From the NCBI GenBank assembly GCA_031428975.1, contig JANOYR010000053.1, forward strand, positions 1-33,138: a stretch of 33,138 nt of DNA. The letters run 5' to 3'. The notes beneath the pieces were generated by a model. That model saw only the letters and a program-made list of their open reading frames with translations, had not been told where the DNA came from and searched no databases. This DNA is from JAAFIP01 sp031428975. Its GTDB lineage: Bacteria > Pseudomonadota > Gammaproteobacteria > Burkholderiales > Burkholderiaceae_C. Positions 19,273 through 27,123 of the stretch are shown here, piece after piece. Position 1 is the stretch's first letter, and every line of letters begins with the position of its first letter. The position numbers were made by a program, and so were the translations under genes.

Positions 19273-19291
19273 TTACCCTCAGGAGAAAAAC

Positions 19292-19816
19292 ATGGCAGTA
19301 TACGAATTAGACGGCATCGCCCCCACACTGGGCGCGAACACTTGGATCGCAGACAGTGCCGACGTGATGGGCAATGTGACACTGGCGGACAATGCCAGCG
19401 TGTGGTTTGGCGCGGTGCTGCGCGGCGACAACGAGCCGATCACTATTGGGCTGAACTCCAACATCCAAGACCTGAGCGTCTTGCATTCCGACATAGGCTG
19501 CCCGCTCACGGTGGGCGACAACGTCACCATTGGCCATCAAGTGCAGTTGCATGGCTGCACGATTGGCGACGGTTCTTTGATCGGCATTCAATCGGTGGTC
19601 TTGAATAAAGCCAAGATTGGCCGCAATTGCATCGTGGGGGCTGGTTCGGTGGTAACTGAGGGCAAAGAATTTCCTGACAATTCGCTCATCATTGGGTCTC
19701 CTGCCAAGGTAGTGCGCACGCTCGACGATGCCACGGTAGAAAAACTCAAACTGAGTGCGCAGGGCTATGTGGGCAATGCCAAGCGCTTTGCCAAAGGGCT
19801 TAAGCGGATTGCCTGA
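19292..19816 (+). CDS. Gamma-carbonic-anhydrase family protein (YrdA-like)
   Basis: The 174-residue protein has a left-handed beta-helix built from hexapeptide repeats (for example ADSADVMGNVTLADNASV and VGDNVTIGHQVQLHGCTIGD). The three zinc-ligand histidines of the family are visible in LHSDIG, IGHQV and LHGC. The family trimerises and includes the gamma carbonic anhydrase Cam and many YrdA/PaaY-like proteins whose activity is unproven, so CO2 hydration is possible but not certain. The ATG at 19292 follows AGGAG at 19281-19285. The length is normal, with the C-terminal helical tail (VEKLKLSAQGYVGNAKRF) intact. It precedes hslO on the same strand. Confidence 0.92.
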   Translation: MAVYELDGIAPTLGANTWIADSADVMGNVTLADNASVWFGAVLRGDNEPITIGLNSNIQDLSVLHSDIGCPLTVGDNVTIGHQVQLHGCTIGDGSLIGIQSVVLNKAKIGRNCIVGAGSVVTEGKEFPDNSLIIGSPAKVVRTLDDATVEKLKLSAQGYVGNAKRFAKGLKRIA

Positions 19817-19905
19817 GCCCACAGAGCTCCCCAATAACTGTCAGAAACCGACAGAAACCAACGCAACAGTTGGCTTGCAAAAATATCCTAAACAGAAAGA
19901 GCGAC

Positions 19906-20868
19906 GTGTCTGAACTCCATCCCTTTTTATTTGACGGACTGCCCGTGCGCGGCTTGGTCGTTCGGTTGACTGACGCATGGCAAGAAGTGCTGGCGCGGCG
20001 CAGTGCCAACACACAAACGGGTGCATACCCGCCCCGTGTGCGCGAGCTGCTGGGTGAAATGTTGGCCGCTGGCGTGCTCATGCAAAGCAATATCAAATTC
20101 AACGGTGCGCTGGTGCTGCAAATAGTGGGCGACGGGCCGGTAAAAATTGCGGTAGCCGAGATTCAGTCGGATTTGAGCCTGCGTGCCACCGCAACGGTGC
20201 AGGGCGAGGTGGCGGTTGACTCCAAGCTCAGCGACATGGTCAATGTGCTCAACAAAGGGCGTTGCGCCATCACGCTCGACCCCAAAGACCGCCATCCAGG
20301 CCAACAAACCTACCAAGGCGTGGTGCCCTTGCATGGCGACCACCATGAAAAGCTAGAACAACTGAGTGACGTTTTAGAGCACTACATGCTGCAATCGGAG
20401 CAACTAGACACCAAACTGGTGCTCGCTGCGAACGACACAGTCGCCGCTGGTATTTTGATTCAGCGCCTGCCAATGGAGGGCGACAAAAACCTAGGCCGTT
20501 CGCGCGAGGACGATATCGGCTTAGACGAGGCCTTTAACCGGATTGCCACTTTTGCCGCCAGCCTCAAACGCGAAGAATTGCTAGGGCTGGACGTGGACAC
20601 TATTTTGCACCGCCTGTTTTGGGAAGAAAAGGTGCTGCGCTTTGAACCGCGCACCCCGCGCTATGCCTGCACCTGCAGCCGAGAGCGGGTTTCGGGGATG
20701 CTGCGGCAACTGGGCGCGGCGGAGGTCGAGTCGATTCTGGCAGAGCGAGACAATGTCGAGGTGGGCTGCGATTTTTGCGGGGTGCAGTACCGCTACGACG
20801 CGGTAGACGCCGCCCAAGTGTTCACCGATGTTGCGGCGCGGATGCCAGGCCCCGACGTTCCTCAATAA
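19906..20868 (+). CDS. hslO: Redox-regulated chaperone Hsp33
   Basis: Hsp33 is a cytoplasmic holdase switched on by oxidation of zinc-bound cysteines, which protects unfolded proteins under hypochlorous acid or peroxide stress. The 320-residue product has the N-terminal core (HPFLFDGLPVRGLVVRLTDA), a middle region with MLQSEQLDTKLVLA, and the C-terminal redox switch with CTCSRERV and CDFC, the CxC and CxxC zinc ligands. The GTG at 19906 gives an N-terminus fitting the family (VSELHPFLF); the TTG at 19870 only adds an unrelated 12 residues. Its last 47 bases overlap the end of the convergent kinase gene. Confidence 0.93.
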   Translation: MSELHPFLFDGLPVRGLVVRLTDAWQEVLARRSANTQTGAYPPRVRELLGEMLAAGVLMQSNIKFNGALVLQIVGDGPVKIAVAEIQSDLSLRATATVQGEVAVDSKLSDMVNVLNKGRCAITLDPKDRHPGQQTYQGVVPLHGDHHEKLEQLSDVLEHYMLQSEQLDTKLVLAANDTVAAGILIQRLPMEGDKNLGRSREDDIGLDEAFNRIATFAASLKREELLGLDVDTILHRLFWEEKVLRFEPRTPRYACTCSRERVSGMLRQLGAAEVESILAERDNVEVGCDFCGVQYRYDAVDAAQVFTDVAARMPGPDVPQ

Positions 20869-21514
20869 GCTGGCTGAACAACTGGTGTTCGCACACGGGG
20901 TCTGAGCACTTGTCACACAGCCATTTCCATGCGGGTTGCACTTTAGCAGTTTTTTTTGCCAATGTCACCGTATTATGGTCATAGTTAGCTATTAATTTAG
21001 TAGTATTAATGGCTTGTAAGGCATGCTGTAATCGCACTGGCCCGAGTCCATATACGGTTGAAAAAGCCAGTCCAGCGCCAGTTAATGCCTTGCGAATCAT
21101 CGCATCTACAACAGGGCGAACATGCGCACCGTCGCGCTGCAAGCCATCTGCCTGCCAAGCAATATCCAAGCCCATCAGCAAAATGCTGTCTGTGTCTTTG
21201 AGCGATGCCAGCGCCTGCGCATACAGGCTGGTGTCGCCAAACACGTAGTCGCTGTAAACGGCCGTCATCAGGGCGCAGGTGTCGGCAACCACCACCGTGT
21301 GCAGTGCGCAAGCCAATTGGATCTGGTTGGTTTGCTCCTTGGCGATGGCTAGCTGCTCATCGACACGCGGCGTACGCTGCGCCTTGCTGCACCATTGCCG
21401 TAAATATTCGTCTACCTTGCCAGTGCGCAGACCTTGGTCGTTGAAATGCAGCGCGAGCGCATGGGCCAAAGAAGATTTTCCCGTGCTTTCAGCGCCCAAA
21501 AGGGTGATTAACAT
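20822..21514 (-). CDS. NadR-type nicotinamide riboside kinase (P-loop)
   Basis: The 230-residue protein matches the C-terminal kinase domain of NadR, without the adenylyltransferase or DNA-binding domains. It has the P-loop GAESTGKSSLA at residues 7-17 and the family motif DTCALMTAVYSDYVFG. It should phosphorylate nicotinamide riboside to NMN as the substrate enters through PnuC, encoded 4 bases upstream on the same strand. The conserved ending WLCDKCSDPVCEH is present. Between the kinase core and that ending lies an insertion of about 14 residues (within TTKLIANYDHNTVTLAKK) encoded by the 42-bp repeat on the opposite strand. The 3' end overlaps hslO by 47 bases. Confidence 0.87.
   Translation of the reverse strand: MLITLLGAESTGKSSLAHALALHFNDQGLRTGKVDEYLRQWCSKAQRTPRVDEQLAIAKEQTNQIQLACALHTVVVADTCALMTAVYSDYVFGDTSLYAQALASLKDTDSILLMGLDIAWQADGLQRDGAHVRPVVDAMIRKALTGAGLAFSTVYGLGPVRLQHALQAINTTKLIANYDHNTVTLAKKTAKVQPAWKWLCDKCSDPVCEHQLFSQLIEERRGLASAPQHR
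20962..21003 (+). repeat. 42-bp dispersed repeat, copy 3 (inside NadR-type kinase gene)
   Basis: This is the copy used as reference: it begins ATGTCACCGT, continues with ATGGTCATAG, then TTAGCTATTAA, and ends TTTAGTAG. It lies antisense to the kinase gene and contributes LIANYDHNTVT in frame. The copy at the end of coaBC (28319) gives LIAHIDHMTAT, so the two use the same antisense frame. Confidence 0.78.
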
Positions 21515-21518
21515 AGCC

Positions 21519-22154
21519 TCAACTGCTTTGCCGAGGGGCTAAAAATACTGACCGCCATGCCCTCCAGCCCACCCCAGCCATGCAAGCAAACAGGCCATAC
21601 AGCACAAAAGTAAGCCACAGCCCTTTATAGGCAAAAAGCGACATGCTGACAAGATTTACCAGAATCCAAATCGGCCAATTTTCAATGTACTTGCGTGCTA
21701 AAAGCACCGTAGCCACCACGCTCAGCGCCGTGGTAAAGCCGTCCCACCACGGCACGTCAGTCGCGGTGAAGTGGGATAAAAAACTTCCAAAAATAAGCCA
21801 TAAAGCAAGGCTGGCGGCAATGGCTGCACCCAAACCCGCAGCGCCAAGTTGCTGGACGCGCAAATCGCTACCGTCTGGGCGCACACCGCGCAGCCATTGC
21901 AGCCAACCCCACAGCGCCGCCACCGCAAAAAAAACTTGCAGCGCGGCATCACCAAAGAGCTTGCTGCCCGCAAAAACCCCGCAATACAAAACCGAGCTGG
22001 CAAAGGCCAAGGGCCAGCCCCAGTGAATTTGGAGAATATTACACCCCACCATAGCCAAACCAAGCAGCGCTCCAATCAGCTCAGACCAGCTTGCAGGACT
22101 GTCCCATACGCTGAAGGCGCTGCTGTTTAAAAACCCTAAAAAAGCCTCTAGCAT
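21519..22154 (-). CDS. pnuC: PnuC-like nicotinamide riboside transporter
   Basis: This 211-residue integral membrane protein has about seven hydrophobic helices and the PnuC pattern of tryptophan/tyrosine-rich motifs (WGWPLAFASSVLYCGVF, ALWGWLQWLRG, WPIWILVNLVSMSLF). PnuC proteins carry nicotinamide riboside by facilitated diffusion, and trapping depends on phosphorylation by a NadR or NrK kinase. Such a kinase is encoded 4 bases downstream, which strongly supports nicotinamide riboside over thiamine or riboflavin as substrate. The length is normal. The gene follows ftsB by 20 bases and may share the long leftward transcript from pyrG. No riboswitch-like leader was recognised. Confidence 0.92.
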   Translation of the reverse strand: MLEAFLGFLNSSAFSVWDSPASWSELIGALLGLAMVGCNILQIHWGWPLAFASSVLYCGVFAGSKLFGDAALQVFFAVAALWGWLQWLRGVRPDGSDLRVQQLGAAGLGAAIAASLALWLIFGSFLSHFTATDVPWWDGFTTALSVVATVLLARKYIENWPIWILVNLVSMSLFAYKGLWLTFVLYGLFACMAGVGWRAWRSVFLAPRQSS

Positions 22155-22174
22155 GGCAAAGTATCGACCTCGAA

Positions 22175-22450
22175 TTAGCGTGCGATTTGCACCAAAATCT
22201 CATTGGGTTTGACCATGCCCAGTTCAAAACGTGCCTTTTCTTCCACCATTTCTAAGCCTTCTTTCAGATCTTTGACCTCGGCCTCTAATTGGGCATTGGC
22301 CAGCTTAGCCGCCGCATTACTGGTTTTCAGTGCATCCAGCTTGGTTTGCATCTGTGCCACAGAACTTAAACTGCCGCGCCCAAACCACAATTGCCCATGA
22401 AAAATCACGAGCAAAGCCAGTAAAACGGCAGGGATAAGACGCGTTGACAT
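22175..22450 (-). CDS. ftsB: Cell division protein FtsB
   Basis: The 91-residue bitopic protein has one N-terminal membrane helix (about residues 5-25) followed by a coiled coil (VAQMQTKLDALKTSNAAAKL, AQLEAEVKDLKEGLEMVEEK) and the ending ARFELGMVKPNEILVQI. This is the DivIC/FtsB pattern. It acts in the FtsQLB complex that activates septal peptidoglycan synthesis. Its place directly after eno, 18 bases downstream on the same strand, is the common proteobacterial arrangement and supports the assignment. Confidence 0.93.
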   Translation of the reverse strand: MSTRLIPAVLLALLVIFHGQLWFGRGSLSSVAQMQTKLDALKTSNAAAKLANAQLEAEVKDLKEGLEMVEEKARFELGMVKPNEILVQIAR

Positions 22451-22468
22451 AGCAATCTACGCCAAGGC

Positions 22469-23752
22469 TCAGCGCAGGTTGTAAAAAGCCGCGCGGCCTG
22501 GGAAATGCGCCACTTCGCCCAAATCTTCTTCAATGCGCAAGAGTTGGTTGTATTTGGCCATGCGGTCCGAGCGGCTCATAGAGCCGGTTTTGATTTGGCC
22601 AGCGTTGGTGCCCACCGCAATATCAGCAATCGTGCTGTCTTCGGTTTCGCCACTGCGGTGGGAAATGACGGCGGTGTAGCCCGCGCGTTTGGCCATTTCA
22701 ATGGCGGCAAATGTTTCGGTCAGTGTGCCAATTTGGTTGATTTTGATGAGGATGGAATTGGCAATGCCTTTGTCAATGCCTTCTTTCAAAATCTTGGTAT
22801 TGGTGACGAATAAATCATCGCCCACGATTTGCACATTTTTTCCCAAGCGGTCAGTGAGGATTTTCCAGCCATCCCAGTCGCCCTCGGCCATGCCGTCTTC
22901 AATGCTGATGATCGGGTATTTGTCTACCCAAGTGGCCATCATGTCGGTCCATTCTTGGCTGTTCAGCGTCAAGCCTTCGGCCTCAAGGTGGTATTTGCCG
23001 TCTTTGTAAAACTCGCTGGCGGCGCAGTCTAGGCCAATGGCAATTTGCTCGCCTGCGGTGTAGCCTGCGGCTGCTATCGCATCCAAAATCATCACAATGG
23101 CCGCTTCGTGGTTTTCCACGGTGGGGGCAAAGCCGCCTTCGTCGCCCACGGCAATGCTCATGCCTTTGTCGTGGATGATTTTCTTGAGGGCGTGGAACAC
23201 TTCAGCACCCCAGCGCACGGCTTCGCGAAAGCTGGGCGCGCCCACGGGAATAATCATCAGCTCTTGCAAATCCAAGTTGTTATTGGCATGCGCACCGCCA
23301 TTGATCACATTCATCATCGGCACTGGCATTTGCACCGCTGCCATACCGCCAAAGTAGCGGTACAGCGGCAGGCCCGCCTCTTCGGCGGCAGCGCGTGCCA
23401 CGGCCATGCTGACTGCCAGCATCGCGTTCGCGCCCAAGCGCGATTTGTTGTCGGTGCCGTCCAAGTCGATCATGGTTTTGTCTAAAAACGCCTGCTCCGA
23501 TGCGTCAAGCCCCAGCACCGCCTCCGAAATTTCAGTGTTGATATGGGCCACTGCTTTGAGCACGCCCTTGCCCAAATAGCGGCTCTTGTCACCGTCGCGC
23601 AGCTCAATGGCTTCGCGCGAGCCTGTGGATGCGCCCGAAGGCACAGCAGCGCGACCCATCACGCCGGACTCTAACAACACATCACATTCCACAGTAGGGT
23701 TGCCACGCGAATCTAAAATTTCACGGCCTACGATATCGACGATTGCACTCAT
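22469..23752 (-). CDS. eno: Enolase
   Basis: Enolase converts 2-phosphoglycerate to phosphoenolpyruvate in glycolysis and, in many bacteria, is also part of the RNA degradosome. The 427-residue product has the usual length and motifs: SGASTGSREAIELRDGD near the N-terminus, SIEDGMAEGDWDGW with magnesium ligands, and SHRSGETEDSTIADIAV near the C-terminus. The ATG at 23752 is chosen because it gives the standard N-terminus MSAIVDIVGREILDSRGNP and has GGAGA at the right distance; an upstream start adds only five residues. It lies between DUF1330 and ftsB in a leftward gene row. Confidence 0.97.
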   Translation of the reverse strand: MSAIVDIVGREILDSRGNPTVECDVLLESGVMGRAAVPSGASTGSREAIELRDGDKSRYLGKGVLKAVAHINTEISEAVLGLDASEQAFLDKTMIDLDGTDNKSRLGANAMLAVSMAVARAAAEEAGLPLYRYFGGMAAVQMPVPMMNVINGGAHANNNLDLQELMIIPVGAPSFREAVRWGAEVFHALKKIIHDKGMSIAVGDEGGFAPTVENHEAAIVMILDAIAAAGYTAGEQIAIGLDCAASEFYKDGKYHLEAEGLTLNSQEWTDMMATWVDKYPIISIEDGMAEGDWDGWKILTDRLGKNVQIVGDDLFVTNTKILKEGIDKGIANSILIKINQIGTLTETFAAIEMAKRAGYTAVISHRSGETEDSTIADIAVGTNAGQIKTGSMSRSDRMAKYNQLLRIEEDLGEVAHFPGRAAFYNLR

Positions 23753-23778
23753 GCTAAGTTTCTCCAAGAATAAAAAAT

Positions 23779-24069
23779 TTAAATGCCTTCTACCGCAATC
23801 ATCCGCATCACCGCTGCGCCCTGGCGTGAATCGCGGGCTGCTGTGTATTCGGGTGAATGGGCATAGGCCTTGGCAGCTTCTAGGCTAGGGAACTTGAGCA
23901 CCACCACACGGGTGGGCGCCCAGTCGCCCTCCAAAACCTCAACCTGACCACCGCGCACGCAAAGTTCAGCGCCGTGCACTTGCATGGCTATTGTCGAGAG
24001 TTTTTTATAGGTCTCGTATTGTTCTGGGTTCGTAACGGTGACGTGGGCAATGATGTAGGCGCTTGGCAT
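23779..24069 (-). CDS. DUF1330 family protein
   Basis: This 96-residue protein begins MPSAYIIAHVTVTNPEQYETY and contains ELCVRGGQVEVLEGDW, VVVLKFPSLEAAKAYAHSPEY and the arginine-rich ARDSRQGAA. These are the conserved parts of DUF1330, a dimeric alpha/beta ferredoxin-like barrel family. No enzymatic activity is established for it. It lies between kdsA and eno on the same strand. Nothing in the sequence ties it to lipopolysaccharide synthesis or glycolysis, so the position may only reflect co-transcription. Confidence 0.9.
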   Translation of the reverse strand: MPSAYIIAHVTVTNPEQYETYKKLSTIAMQVHGAELCVRGGQVEVLEGDWAPTRVVVLKFPSLEAAKAYAHSPEYTAARDSRQGAAVMRMIAVEGI

Positions 24070-24151
24070 AATTTAAATTCTCGGGATGTGGGGGGGAGCA
24101 AAATGAAGGATGCAGTTTCAGGAGGGGAATTGTGTGAACACTGGTTAGTTG

Positions 24152-25009
24152 TCAGGCCGCAAAGGCATTTTCTAAAAAACCATGCTTTTTGACTACGCGG
24201 TCCAGATCAACCAAACTTTCTAGCAGCGCTTGCATATGCTGGAGCGGCACAGCGTTAGGCCCATCTGACCACGCCTGCGAAGGCTGCGGGTGTGTTTCCA
24301 TAAAAAGGCCTGTAACGCCCGCCGCCACGCCCGCACGCGCCAGCACGGGCACCATGTCGCGAGCGCCGCCGCTGCTTGTGCCCTGACCACCTGGCTTTTG
24401 CACCGAATGCGTTACATCGAACACCACAGGCGCTCCAGATTTGCGCATCTCGGCCAGCGAAGTCATGTCGGCCACCAAATTGTTATAGCCAAAACTCACG
24501 CCGCGCTCGCAGGCCATGAAGTTGTCTTCTGTCAAGCCTTTCTCCGCTGCTGCCGCACGCGCTTTGTCAATCACGTTTTTCATGTCCCAAGGGGCAAGAA
24601 ACTGGCCTTTTTTGATGTTCACCGGTTTGCCCGATTGCGCGACTGCGCGAATAAAATCGGTCTGGCGGCACAGGAAAGCGGGCGTTTGCAGCACGTCCAC
24701 TACGCTGGCGACTTGTTCAATATGACCCACTTCATGCACATCAGTAAGCACAGGCACATGCAACTGCCGACGCACTTCATCCAAAATTTTCAAACCCGCA
24801 TCGATGCCCACGCCGCGCATGGTGCTGCCAGAAGAGCGGTTGGCTTTGTCAAACGAGCCTTTGTAAATCAGCGGTATGCCCAACTTAGAAGCCACCTCCT
24901 TCAAATGCCCCGCCACGTCCAACGACATCTGCAACCCCTCAATCGAGCAGGTGCCAGCTATCAGAAAAAAAGGCTGGTCTAAGCCGATATTGAACCCGCA
25001 CAGCCTCAT
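24152..25009 (-). CDS. kdsA: 3-deoxy-D-manno-octulosonate 8-phosphate synthase
   Basis: KdsA condenses arabinose 5-phosphate with phosphoenolpyruvate to give Kdo 8-phosphate for the lipid A core. The 285-residue product has KGSFDKANRSS, TDVHE, LPVNIKKGQFLAPWD-like sequence (NIKKGQFLAPWDMKNV), FGYNNLV and ETHPQPSQAWSDGPNA. Cys21 in LIAGTCSIEG, the His of THSVQ, and the Glu and Asp of the METHP/SDGPN segment correspond to the ligands of the metal-dependent class, represented by the Aquifex enzyme; E. coli KdsA has Asn in place of this Cys. The start overlaps the pyrG stop as ATGA, so the two are coupled. Phosphoenolpyruvate, its substrate, is made by eno downstream. Confidence 0.96.
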   Translation of the reverse strand: MRLCGFNIGLDQPFFLIAGTCSIEGLQMSLDVAGHLKEVASKLGIPLIYKGSFDKANRSSGSTMRGVGIDAGLKILDEVRRQLHVPVLTDVHEVGHIEQVASVVDVLQTPAFLCRQTDFIRAVAQSGKPVNIKKGQFLAPWDMKNVIDKARAAAAEKGLTEDNFMACERGVSFGYNNLVADMTSLAEMRKSGAPVVFDVTHSVQKPGGQGTSSGGARDMVPVLARAGVAAGVTGLFMETHPQPSQAWSDGPNAVPLQHMQALLESLVDLDRVVKKHGFLENAFAA

Positions 25010-26712
25010 GCCGCTTCCTTGATCGATTTGAGTGTTTTACCCGCCGCCTTATGCGCAAGCGCCGCCTTCACATAGGCATTAAACAGCGGATGCCCGTCCC
25101 ATGGGGTGCTTTTGAATTCGGGGTGAAACTGCACACCGATGTACCAAGGGTGCACATCGCGCGGTAACTCGACGATTTCGGTGAGTTGCTCGCGCTGGGT
25201 CAGGGCTGATATCACCAAGCCAGCCTTGCGCAGGGTGTCTAGGTAGTTAACATTCGCTTCGTAGCGGTGGCGGTGGCGCTCGGTCACCACATCGCCGTAA
25301 ATGCTGTGCGCCAGAGAGCCCTTGGCTACATCAGAGCTTTGTGCGCCTAGGCGCATGGTGCCGCCAAGGTCGGATTTTTCGTTGCGGGTTTTGATCGAGC
25401 CGTCGGCATCTTTCCATTCGGTGATCAAGGCAATGACGGGGTGCGGGCAATCGGGGGCGAATTCGGTGCTGTTGGCATCGGTCAGGCCGGCCATGTTGCG
25501 GGCGTATTCGATGGTGGCCACTTGCATGCCCAGGCAAATGCCAAGGTAAGGAATTTTGCTTTCGCGGGCGAAGCGGGCGGTGGCAATTTTGCCTTCAACG
25601 CCGCGCGGGCCAAAACCGCCGGGCACCAAAATAGCATCGTATTTGGCCAATTGCGCAGCGCTTGCCGCGTCAATGGTCTCTGAGTCAAGGTGGTCGATAT
25701 TGACCTTGGCATGGTTTTTGAGGCCAGCGTGTTTGAGCGCTTCGTTGAGCGATTTGTAGCTGTCCGACAAGTCTACATATTTGCCCACCATGGCAATATT
25801 GACTTCGTGCTGTGGGTGTGCCACTTCGTGCACCAGCGAGTCCCAGCGCTTTAAGTTGGCGGGCGGAGTATTGAGGCGCAGCTTGTCGCAAATCAGGCCG
25901 TCCAGCCCTTGCTCATGCAGCATGCGGGGCACTTTGTAAATGGTGTCCACATCCCACATGCTGATCACGCCCCAAGGCTGCACATTGGTAAACAGCGATA
26001 TTTTTTCGGCCTCTTCCGCGGGAATAGCGCGGTCGGCGCGGCACAGCAGCGCATCGGGCTGGATGCCGATTTCGCGCAGTTTTTGCACGGTGTGCTGGGT
26101 GGGCTTGGTTTTGAGCTCGCCCGCCACTTTAATAAAAGGCACATACGTGAGGTGCACAAAGGCCGTATTGCCCACGCCCGCGCGCAGGCTCAGCTGGCGC
26201 ACCGCCTCTAAAAATGGCAGCGATTCAATATCGCCCACCGTGCCGCCAATTTCCACGATGGCGACATCGACACCCACCGCGCCGCGCTTGATGTAGTCTT
26301 GAATTTCGTTGGTGATGTGCGGAATCACCTGCACGGTTTTGCCCAGGTAGTCGCCACGGCGCTCTTTGTCTAGCACCGACTGGTAGATTTGACCCGTGGT
26401 GAAGTTGTTGGACTTCTTCATGCGGGTGTTGATAAAACGCTCGTAATGGCCTAAATCAAGGTCGGTTTCTGCGCCGTCGTCGGTGACAAATACTTCACCG
26501 TGTTGCAGCGGCGACATGGTGCCGGGGTCGACGTTGATGTAGGGGTCGAGTTTGATGAGGGTGACAACCAGGCCGCGCGATTCAAGAATAGCGGCCAAGG
26601 ATGCGGAAGCAATGCCTTTACCCAGAGAGCTGACGACTCCGCCAGTGACGAAAACAAATTTAGTGGATTTGGCAGTGCCCACAGGAGCGGATAGCGACGA
26701 TGCGTGTGTCAT
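25006..26712 (-). CDS. pyrG: CTP synthase
   Basis: CTP synthase aminates UTP to CTP using glutamine and ATP. The 568-residue product has the N-terminal amidoligase domain (FVFVTGGVVSSLGKGIASAS, KLDPYINVDPGTMSP, EIGGTVGDIES) and a C-terminal class I glutamine amidotransferase domain with the nucleophile in GICLGMQ and the His-Glu pair in QFHPEF. The N-terminus is about 17 residues longer than the usual MTKFVF start. No ATG lies nearer to the motif; a GTG at codon 11 is the only close alternative. It heads the leftward row pyrG-kdsA-DUF1330-eno-ftsB, a standard betaproteobacterial order in which CTP also serves Kdo activation. Confidence 0.97.
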   Translation of the reverse strand: MTHASSLSAPVGTAKSTKFVFVTGGVVSSLGKGIASASLAAILESRGLVVTLIKLDPYINVDPGTMSPLQHGEVFVTDDGAETDLDLGHYERFINTRMKKSNNFTTGQIYQSVLDKERRGDYLGKTVQVIPHITNEIQDYIKRGAVGVDVAIVEIGGTVGDIESLPFLEAVRQLSLRAGVGNTAFVHLTYVPFIKVAGELKTKPTQHTVQKLREIGIQPDALLCRADRAIPAEEAEKISLFTNVQPWGVISMWDVDTIYKVPRMLHEQGLDGLICDKLRLNTPPANLKRWDSLVHEVAHPQHEVNIAMVGKYVDLSDSYKSLNEALKHAGLKNHAKVNIDHLDSETIDAASAAQLAKYDAILVPGGFGPRGVEGKIATARFARESKIPYLGICLGMQVATIEYARNMAGLTDANSTEFAPDCPHPVIALITEWKDADGSIKTRNEKSDLGGTMRLGAQSSDVAKGSLAHSIYGDVVTERHRHRYEANVNYLDTLRKAGLVISALTQREQLTEIVELPRDVHPWYIGVQFHPEFKSTPWDGHPLFNAYVKAALAHKAAGKTLKSIKEAA

Positions 26713-26734
26713 ACGGGCCTTGGTGGAAATTCCG

Positions 26735-26758
26735 ATTATAGAAGAAGCGCCAGCGCTT
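26735..26758 (-). promoter_or_regulatory. Candidate pyrG promoter -10 with adjacent inverted repeat
   Basis: A consensus TATAAT reads on the minus strand at 26740-26735, 22 bases before the pyrG start. Just upstream, at 26745-26758, is a perfect inverted repeat AAGCGC-CA-GCGCTT in the spacer region, which could be a regulator site or an RNA hairpin. I saw no convincing -35 box, so the promoter is only a candidate. Confidence 0.4.
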
Positions 26759-26800
26759 AGGCTTTGTGGCGCATTTCAGCAGATCAAAAAAATACTGACT

Positions 26801-27097
26801 TCAAAACCCGCTAGGCGTGTGGGCAACAGGCGGCGCTAGGGGCGCTGGCGTGTCGTCTAATCGGTTCATCCAATAGGCGTTGAGGCAGGCAATTAGCAGA
26901 TAAACCAAAAGCGCACCTTGGGAAGCCACCCAAAAGTAAAACGGCATTCCAAAAAATCTAAAGTTTAAATCTTTGGCAAAAAAAGCCACCACAAAGGTCA
27001 CGCAGAAGCCTAGCACCAGTAAAAACGCGGTAATGGCCATTTTTTTGCGCCAATGTGGCGCAACGGGGCTTGAAAGTTGAGGGGCTGAGGTAGACAT
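26801..27097 (-). CDS. DUF4212 small subunit of a sodium/solute symporter, orphan
   Basis: The 98-residue membrane protein contains HWRKKMAITAFLLVLGF, FFAKDLNFRFFGMPFYFWVA and SQGALLVYLLIACLNAYWMN, with two predicted membrane helices. This is the DUF4212 pattern, the small partner encoded directly before the large subunit of VC_2705-type sodium:solute (acetate-type) symporters. Here no large subunit follows: the next gene is pyrG, 88 bases on. It is therefore either an orphan left after loss of the large subunit or works with a symporter encoded elsewhere. The ATG at 27097 gives the N-terminus MSTSAPQLS; another ATG at 27115 is possible. A Pro-rich C-terminal tail follows the last helix. It is divergent from coaBC. 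Confidence 0.82.
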   Translation of the reverse strand: MSTSAPQLSSPVAPHWRKKMAITAFLLVLGFCVTFVVAFFAKDLNFRFFGMPFYFWVASQGALLVYLLIACLNAYWMNRLDDTPAPLAPPVAHTPSGF

Positions 27098-27123
27098 AAG
27101 TCTGACATGATACATTGCGCGGT

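Noticed and set aside
24290..24982. 230-codon open frame on the + strand
   Set aside because: It is antisense to kdsA, whose motifs are unambiguous; the His- and Arg-rich product is a frame shadow.
26265..26300. Possible further copies of the 42-bp repeat in pyrG (ATGTCGCCAT-like), eno and DUF1330
   Set aside because: Only 8-10 bases match and they encode conserved family residues such as VDVAIVEI; the rest of the repeat is absent.
27045..27063. TTGCGCC/GGCGCAA hairpin next to a T-run
   Set aside because: It is inside the start of the DUF4212 coding region, and the T-run lies on the wrong side for either gene's terminator.
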